Shown here piece after piece: positions 1 through 5,054 of a stretch of 5,054 nucleotides of DNA (position 1 is its first letter; each line of letters opens with the position of its first letter). The notes below the pieces were generated by a model. That model ran no database searches and was not told the DNA's origin. It worked only from the letters and a program-made list of their open reading frames with translations. The stretch covers positions 1 through 5,054 of the forward strand of contig CALKAJ010000171.1 in NCBI GenBank assembly GCA_937983305.1. Reading direction: 5' to 3'. Source of the DNA: an uncultured Ignavibacteriota bacterium (GTDB lineage: Bacteria; Bacteroidota; Ignavibacteria; Tepidaquicellales; Tepidaquicellaceae). Both the position numbers and the translations under genes were made by a program.

Positions 1-2662
1 CATAAACCTCTAATTGACGCCTATAACGGTTTAGCTTTTCCCTGTCAATAGAGTTATTAACATCGGGTTTTTTCTTCTCAGATTTGAAATCAATAATTTC
101 AACAGAATCATTTTCACCTCTTATCAAATCAATTTTACCATTTAAAATATAGTCTTCTTTTACAAGAGAAACATCTACTTCGGCTTCCTTAATTCTGTCC
201 CAATCATTTTTATGCTTTTCTTTATAATTCAATACTTGCTTTTTAGCCGCTTCAATTTGACCTTCTCCAAGATATGTTTTCAGACTTTTCGATAAACTAT
301 TATAATTGTGGTTAAACCAATCCTTAATATTATCATCAGAAATAAGTTCACGTTCACCTCTCAAAACTGCTTTATGAATATCTTCAATTGTTTGATGAAC
401 CAAGGTTCCAAACATCGTACCTTGAATTCTAACAGGTGAATAGTCTAACTCTTTGTAGAATTTATATTGATAAGGACAGTTCTCATATAAAAGGATGTCA
501 GATGTAAATGCATATTGTTTCTTAATGTTGACAGGTTTCAATCTCTCAAGTTCCAATTTACACAAATTGCTATTTTCATCATTCCAATCTGGTATTTGAT
601 TGAATAATTTCTCAAAATACTTAGAAGGGGACTTGCCACGTCCTTCCTTAATATTTGCACTTAGAACTAATAGATTTTGAGGTCTTGAAAATGCTGTGTA
701 GAATAAACGATAAAAATCGAAGAACTTTGTCTGCTCAATTGGTTCAAACGCTTCTTTCCTATAATATTTACTTTGAAGTACAACATCTATTTCATCGTAC
801 TGTTTTCTTGGAGTAAGATTTAAAGAACCAACAACAACAATCGGAAACTCTAATCCTTTCGATTGATGGATAGTCATAAATGAAACACAACCAGATGGAG
901 CATACTCTTCAATATCCTCGAATTCTTCTATACCTCCTTCCTTCAGAAATCTTAAGTATTGATTAAAGAACTTTTGAAGTACTTTTTTGTAGTTCTTAAC
1001 AGTAAATATAGTAATGTTATTCAAATATTCAAATTTTGTCAATAACTTTGAAAGAAGTCCCAAATTATAGATTGCACGTAGATTGTAAGCCTTGTCGTTC
1101 AATTCGACGTCCAAATAATTGGAGAATAAAGTAAATTTTAACAATTGATAGAACAATGTAGAAAAAGAATAGTCAGTATTCGATAATAATGGAGTATGTT
1201 CCTTTGCTTTTGAATTGCACCATTTCAATAACTCCGTATGTGTTCCCTTGTTCTTTCTAACCTCATTAGCAAAAAACATTTTGCATTCTTGATAGTACTC
1301 CCAAATCTCAAGATTTGCGTTTTCATTCCACTTCAGATCATCAAATAAATTTGGGAAAATAAAGATTAAAGCTCCCAACATTAATTTAATTTCTGGTCTT
1401 TCAAAGAATAATGCAGACCTCGGAGAGAAGACATTAATTCCATTTTGCTCAAGATATTCTGCTAAAGCTATGACATTGTCATTTTTAACAGATTTAAACA
1501 AGAATGCGATTTGATTATAGTCATTTAACAATTCATTATCTTTAAGATAATTGATAAATGTTAGAGTGTTATTCTGCCACTCTTCAAATGAATCGTCTGA
1601 AGAAATCTTAACAACAGAAGAATAGGAATCAAACTCATAATCTTTTGGTTTAATTTTCTTGTCATACCTAAAGACTTTACTATCAATTTCCCACTTACAT
1701 TCATTTATCCATTGGCTATAGAAATCAATGATTTGGGGGTGTGAACGATAATTAGTTGTAAGTGTTACCAACTTACATTCTCCTTTCTTGAAGTTTTTTG
1801 GGAACTCAAGAATATTCCTTATACTTGCCCCTCTAAATCTGTATAGTCCTTGGTCATCGTCTCCAACAACACAAATGTTATTAGTAGCAGGATTCAAAAT
1901 TTTGAAAATGATCATTTCTTGAACTGTATTTGTATCCTGATATTCATCTATCATCATATATTTGATTTTTTCTTGAATCTTATTAAGTACTGCAGGGTGT
2001 GATTTTAACAGCTCATAAGTTTCAGTTTGAATAGTAGTAAAATCGAGACAATTTTCAGAAGCTAATAATTCCTGATATTTCTTAGTTAACTCTCCTATCA
2101 CTTTAATTTCAATAATTTCTGATGAAATTAGTTCTTGAATGTCTATCATTTCCTCTGAGACTTTACTAACATATTTCAATATTATTTGTGCTTTATCCCA
2201 AGATGAAATAAAACCTTCTTTTAATAATTCTGAAAAGTTCTCAATTTTTTCAAACTCTTTTATATGTTCATATATAAAATAAATAAGTTCAAAATCATCC
2301 AGAAGTCTATAATTCTTTGAAAGCCTTGTGAATTCTCTGTTTTCTTCAAGAATCCTTAAGAATATTGAATGCAATGTTCCAATATAAACTTCATTTAGAT
2401 TAACTTTAATACCTAAATCGAGTATTCGATTTGAAATACGAGTTATAAGTTCATTAGCAGCCTTCTGAGTAAATGTTGCTATTAATATATTTTCTGGCTG
2501 AACATCTTTAACAGTAATCAAATAAACAACTTTTTCCACTAATGTTTTTGTCTTCCCTGAACCGGGGCCTGCAATGATTAATAATGCACCATCGGTGTGT
2601 TCTATTGCTTCAATTTTAGCAGGATCTAAACCTTCCTCAAAAATGTATTTTCTTTCTTTCAA
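1..2662 (-). CDS. UvrD/PcrA-type SF1 helicase with C-terminal RecB-like PD-(D/E)XK nuclease (3' end cut by window edge)
   Basis: The frame stays open from a TTG at 2662 to the left edge, giving 887 residues with no stop. All SF1A helicase motifs are visible: motif I (Walker A) AGPGSGKT at residues 31-38, Ia TFTQKAANEL 63-72, Ib GTLHS 95-99, II DEYQD 239-243, III VVGDDDQGLYRFRGA 265-279, IV TTNYRS 302-307, V MTIHQSKGLEF 596-606, VI YTAFSR 655-660. ATP-driven 3'-5' DNA translocation or unwinding is therefore expected from the family. From about residue 718 a RecB-type nuclease follows: a CPYQY segment (C729), GTLVH with H756, GKIDL with D845, EIIDFKS with D858 and K860, and QLEVY (Q883, Y887). 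These are the Mg-binding and catalytic positions of PDDEXK_1 nucleases. The helicase part is UvrD-sized (about 670 residues); the fusion recalls AddA/RecB but is shorter. No ATG precedes the Walker A in this frame, and an in-frame TGA lies just upstream, so TTG is the best start; GGAG precedes it by 8 bases. It is last in the visible operon. DNA end processing or phage defence is inferred. Confidence 0.94.
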   Translation of the reverse strand, partial: MKERKYIFEEGLDPAKIEAIEHTDGALLIIAGPGSGKTKTLVEKVVYLITVKDVQPENILIATFTQKAANELITRISNRILDLGIKVNLNEVYIGTLHSIFLRILEENREFTRLSKNYRLLDDFELIYFIYEHIKEFEKIENFSELLKEGFISSWDKAQIILKYVSKVSEEMIDIQELISSEIIEIKVIGELTKKYQELLASENCLDFTTIQTETYELLKSHPAVLNKIQEKIKYMMIDEYQDTNTVQEMIIFKILNPATNNICVVGDDDQGLYRFRGASIRNILEFPKNFKKGECKLVTLTTNYRSHPQIIDFYSQWINECKWEIDSKVFRYDKKIKPKDYEFDSYSSVVKISSDDSFEEWQNNTLTFINYLKDNELLNDYNQIAFLFKSVKNDNVIALAEYLEQNGINVFSPRSALFFERPEIKLMLGALIFIFPNLFDDLKWNENANLEIWEYYQECKMFFANEVRKNKGTHTELLKWCNSKAKEHTPLLSNTDYSFSTLFYQLLKFTLFSNYLDVELNDKAYNLRAIYNLGLLSKLLTKFEYLNNITIFTVKNYKKVLQKFFNQYLRFLKEGGIEEFEDIEEYAPSGCVSFMTIHQSKGLEFPIVVVGSLNLTPRKQYDEIDVVLQSKYYRKEAFEPIEQTKFFDFYRLFYTAFSRPQNLLVLSANIKEGRGKSPSKYFEKLFNQIPDWNDENSNLCKLELERLKPVNIKKQYAFTSDILLYENCPYQYKFYKELDYSPVRIQGTMFGTLVHQTIEDIHKAVLRGERELISDDNIKDWFNHNYNSLSKSLKTYLGEGQIEAAKKQVLNYKEKHKNDWDRIKEAEVDVSLVKEDYILNGKIDLIRGENDSVEIIDFKSEKKKPDVNNSIDREKLNRYRRQLEVY

Positions 2663-3543
2663 TTGGTTAACTCCGCTAATTGTAGTTTTTCATTGATTTG
2701 ATTTTTTAGTATGTTCTTTACTTCATTAGGTAGTAAAGTGCAAGAACTGTAATTTGTATATTCGAGAAAGTAGATTACACATAAGAAAGACACATATGCT
2801 GGACAAAGATATGTAGTTGCACCTGCAATACCAACAAATGTTGTAATATCAACTTTGAATTTATCATTCTTTGTTTCGTAAGTTATAATTTCATTTTCTC
2901 TATCATTCCATATTTTACTATGAGCAATAGCATTTCTCAAATCCGGATTTGCTATATTTGAAATGACTGGGAAAACAGCATTCAGATAATTCTTATTAAA
3001 AGAATCAATCTTGGACTTATACGAACCAGATAATAAGTTTTTATTCTCTTTATTGTTCATAATATAATTAATAATAAAATTGATATAGCCAATAAGAATA
3101 TTCAGAAATTCGTTAGCAGATAATAATTGCTTTTTTATTAACTCCCAAACCATTAGATAATCACTTGAATTGATTGCAATTTTATAGGCACTTGAGGTTT
3201 CTATCAAAGTTATGAATTGATTAAACAATTTTGTATTATTCGTTCCAGGATAGTCCTTAATAAATGCATTAAAGAAATTCCTTGCAATTTTTGGATTCTT
3301 CGTCTTGACATCACGATATAAAATTATCAGATTTTCACATATTGATTTGCCAATATTGGGTAAATCTTTGTCAGCAGGGTTCTTAGGAAAGTATAATGAA
3401 TTAATCACTTCTAAATAATAAGCATCTTTGTTATTATAAGATTGCATCTTAGCGAAATCTGTTTGAGCTTCCTGCCCAAAAATTCCACTTATCGTATCAA
3501 TAGCCATTTGCTTTAATCTTTTTTCAATTTCCGAATCCATCAT
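2659..3543 (-). CDS. Hypothetical protein with a HEPN-like RX4H motif, candidate RNase effector
   Basis: This is a 294-residue protein whose overall family I do not recognise. It appears largely helical, with no signal peptide. The telling stretch is LRNAIAHS: R203, N204 and H208 (bases 2937-2920) fit the RX4-6H signature, with Asn after Arg, found in HEPN-domain proteins. Many of these are metal-independent RNases acting as toxins or abortive-infection effectors. HEPN folds are four-helix bundles, and hydrophobic helices flank the motif (about 143-162 and 247-263). These helices could be mistaken for membrane segments, but they contain Asn, Glu or Tyr and read better as buried helices. The gene lies between two helicase genes on the same strand: its start overlaps the upstream gene by 20 bases and its stop overlaps the downstream TTG. 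Two adjacent ATGs (3543 and 3540) are possible starts; a weak GAGAG sits 3 and 6 bases before them, which slightly favours the second (293 residues). The gene call is secure. The HEPN assignment rests on one motif, and RNase activity is inferred. Confidence 0.9.
   Translation of the reverse strand: MMDSEIEKRLKQMAIDTISGIFGQEAQTDFAKMQSYNNKDAYYLEVINSLYFPKNPADKDLPNIGKSICENLIILYRDVKTKNPKIARNFFNAFIKDYPGTNNTKLFNQFITLIETSSAYKIAINSSDYLMVWELIKKQLLSANEFLNILIGYINFIINYIMNNKENKNLLSGSYKSKIDSFNKNYLNAVFPVISNIANPDLRNAIAHSKIWNDRENEIITYETKNDKFKVDITTFVGIAGATTYLCPAYVSFLCVIYFLEYTNYSSCTLLPNEVKNILKNQINEKLQLAELTN
2671..2674 (-). promoter_or_regulatory. Shine-Dalgarno site for the helicase-nuclease gene
   Basis: GGAG on the minus strand lies 8 bases before the TTG at 2662, inside the last codons of the upstream gene. 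It supports the non-ATG start. The downstream start and upstream stop overlap as TTGA (2662-2659), an arrangement typical of translational coupling. Confidence 0.6.
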
Positions 3544-5007
3544 AAACTCTCATTGATTGATTGAAAAAATGATGATATTTTATCATACCCAAGTTTAATA
3601 TTATTAAATTGAACCTTGCTCTTGTAATTGCAGTATAGACAAGTTCATCAGTTAAAAACTTCTGGTCTTCTTCCTGCCCATCAAGAATCAAGAATAAGGT
3701 GTGAATTTCCCAACCTTTGAAACTATGTATAGTTGATAGTTTCATAGTTCCGTCAGTATTCATTCTAAAATTCAATTTCTTACTTCTCCTTAATGATTCA
3801 AGTTGTTCTGTAAGATAATTATATGAATCAAGCAGATTCTTTAGATATTGAAGCTGTTGGCTATACTTCTTTTTGATATTATAAGGAATTAACTTTACAA
3901 CTTTATTAAATTCAAAAATTGTTGATTGAGGAGTCAATTTCTTTAACGCACTTAAATTTTCTGGCTTCAAGTTTTCTTTTAGAAGACTTTCATTTAATTG
4001 TTGCCATTTAGGGTAAAAATGTTCCAGAGTTATTTTACCTTGTGCAATCAAGTGTTCAGTAACCTCAAAATCCTCAATGCTTTTTCTAAAATTATCAGAA
4101 CTATCTTCACTATTAGTTTCGTTTTTTCTTGATTCCCTTAAATAATGTTCTTTCAACTTTTCATATAAATCGTTTTCATTTCGAGCAAATGATTTTAATT
4201 TGGTTAAAGTGGGACAAAATGAAACCATAGGTTTAAAGAACTTTTCTGGTCTGTTTTCAAGTGGAACTATAGGAATTTCCGAAAACAACAGTCTCCACCA
4301 TTCCTCTTTGGTTTCAGACATCAATGTTGTTTTTTCTCCGTCAATGTTATCAAATAAGAAGGATAAATCTCTAACATATTCAACCCTGGAACCCAATATC
4401 CAAATATCGTGCGGGTTAATATTCATTTCCCTTACTTTATTATGTATATACTTATGCAAATGAAAGGCACTGTTAGAACCATTCAATAATAGTTCATAAT
4501 TGATAGTATTAGTTATTGTACCGTATGAATTTGAAAAATCAAGTGGTATAGAGGTTTGTTTAATCAAGTCTTTCTTATATTTATTGCCTAAGAATGATTC
4601 TTGAAATTGTTGAGCTAATTCTCTTATTGAGTTTGAAAGCCTTGCTGTTTCTTCTAATACGTTCCAATACTTACCCGGAACTCCAGTGTAGGGTCTTTTA
4701 TCGTCTTCTTCATTCAAAGGTCTATCATAAATATTTTGCTTTTCATCTCCAAAAACAGTGTAAGAACCGCCTTCTGCCAGAAAGTATTTCTTGATGATTT
4801 CAAGCCAAGATTCCCTATAGTCTTGGATTTCATCGATGAATATTGATTGGTATCTCTCAATCTTTCCCTTACTTCTTTCAAAAAAATGCTTGTTTTCAAA
4901 GTCTGATAGATATTTAATTGGAATGTTTGATTCCATTGCTTTTGATTTAAAGAATTCGTGATAATTCTTAATCTCAAATCCATCCCAAGAAAAATCAGCG
5001 GGAATAC
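3524..5007 (-). CDS. Divergent UvrD-like SF1 helicase, C-terminal part (N-terminus lost at contig end)
   Basis: The genuine reading frame covers about 493 residues ending at TGA 3526-3524. The same frame continues through the adapter to a spurious ATG at 5041, so those first 12 residues (MTGVQTCALPI and a hybrid Cys codon) must not be counted as protein. In that 505-residue numbering, SF1 helicase motifs are: II IFIDEIQD at 67-74, III VFGDEKQNIYDR at 96-107, a degenerate motif IV region RLSNSIRELA at 134-143, V TIHSFKGWE at 437-445, and VI LVYTAITRAR at 467-476 with the arginine finger R474. Motif I (Walker A), Ia and any fused N-terminal domain are missing because the contig ends. Only about 55 residues precede motif II, so at least 100 more are expected. 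The roughly 290 residues between motifs IV and V are charged and helical, presumably the 2B-like insertion. GDEKQNIY and SFKGWE resemble the NERD-associated UvrD-like helicases (COG3972-like), so a lost N-terminal NERD nuclease domain is possible but cannot be seen. It is the first visible gene of the operon and overlaps the next by 20 bases. Confidence 0.9.
3547..3551 (-). promoter_or_regulatory. Weak purine-rich ribosome binding site for the HEPN-like gene
   Basis: GAGAG on the minus strand lies within the final codons of the upstream helicase gene, 6 bases before the ATG at 3540 and 3 before the ATG at 3543. The match to the anti-Shine-Dalgarno is poor. Together with the 20-base gene overlap, this suggests initiation depends partly on ribosomes terminating at 3524. 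Confidence 0.35.
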
Positions 5008-5054
5008 AGATCGGAAGAGCACACGTCTGAACTCCAGTCACGAATCACCATCTC
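5008..5054 (+). other. Illumina TruSeq read-1 adapter plus 8-base index (sequencing artefact, not genomic)
   Basis: The block opens with AGATCGGAAGAGC at 5008-5020 and continues without mismatch to the standard TruSeq indexed adapter through CAGTCAC ending at 5041. An 8-base index GAATCACC follows (5042-5049), then ATCTC (5050-5054), the first bases of the constant segment after the index. Read on the minus strand it encodes TGVQTCALPI, a peptide known as a contamination signature in protein databases. The real contig therefore ends at about 5007, give or take a base where genome and adapter agree by chance. Any start codon, RBS or promoter called in this block is false. Confidence 0.98.

Noticed and set aside
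2648..2660. Three GAAA tandem units directly after the TTG start, as a possible phase-variation tract
   Set aside because: Three copies of a tetranucleotide are too few for efficient slippage and simply encode Lys-Glu-Arg-Lys in AT-rich sequence.
2755..2803. Transmembrane segment in the HEPN-like protein (residues about 247-263)
   Set aside because: The stretch is short, followed closely by Glu and Asn, and without a flanking positive-charge pattern; a buried amphipathic helix next to the RX4H motif explains it better.
3552..3562. Short ATTG direct repeats near the end of the upstream helicase gene
   Set aside because: Fewer than three perfect units in coding sequence; they encode Asn-Gln-Ser without break and show no palindrome or mobile-element feature.
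4200..4463. Plus-strand open frame of 87 codons
   Set aside because: It lies wholly antisense to the upstream helicase gene, has no recognisable domain, and is the length expected by chance opposite AT-rich coding sequence.
4594..4794. Plus-strand open frame of 66 codons
   Set aside because: It is antisense to the same helicase gene, covering its motif III region, with leucine-rich chance composition and no family resemblance.
1..5007. Assignment to Gabija or AddAB/RecBCD
   Set aside because: No OLD-family ATPase/TOPRIM GajA is present, the helicase-nuclease has its own nuclease domain unlike GajB, and there is no AddB or RecC-like partner.
4714..5022. Minus-strand open frame of 102 codons in a second frame of the helicase gene
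   Set aside because: Its start lies in the adapter (the LFRS stretch is adapter-encoded), and the rest is a shifted reading of the real helicase frame, which carries motifs II and III here.
5039..5041. ATG as the start of a 505-residue helicase
   Set aside because: The codon is part of the adapter. The protein is missing Walker A, which a functional helicase of this family needs.

Overview
The window is about 31-33% GC by eye and almost entirely coding. Its three genes lie head-to-tail on the minus strand, so transcription runs from high to low coordinates. The standard bacterial code fits, since TGA ends two of the genes. The base composition and A/T-ending codons suggest a low-GC bacterium, perhaps Bacteroidota or a low-GC Firmicute, but nothing here (no rRNA, tRNA or housekeeping marker) settles which. 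It looks like a short accessory-gene contig, possibly from a metagenome or draft assembly.

Layout in transcription order. Positions 5054-5008 are not genomic: they are an Illumina TruSeq-type read adapter with an 8-base index, left on the end of the contig. From 5007 to 3524 lies the 3' part of a gene for a divergent superfamily 1 (UvrD-like) helicase. It keeps motifs II, III, V and VI, but the N-terminus with the Walker A motif is missing because the contig stops at the adapter. The next gene (3543-2659) overlaps it by 20 bases and encodes a 294-residue protein I do not recognise as a whole. That protein carries an R-N-A-I-A-H signature (residues 203-208) matching the RX4-6H motif of HEPN ribonucleases. 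Its TGA stop overlaps a TTG start in a TTGA junction. The third gene (2662 to beyond position 1) encodes at least 887 residues of a UvrD/PcrA-type helicase fused to a C-terminal RecB-like PD-(D/E)XK nuclease. It runs off the left edge.

How the genes may work together (inference): the overlapping junctions imply one polycistronic, translationally coupled unit. Two different SF1 helicases, one with its own DNase domain, flank a putative HEPN RNase. This fits a DNA-sensing or DNA-degrading defence module with an RNase effector, but it matches no named defence system I can identify with confidence. No RNA genes, mobile-element ends, CRISPR repeats, promoters or terminators are visible. The operon's promoter and its terminator both fall outside the window.
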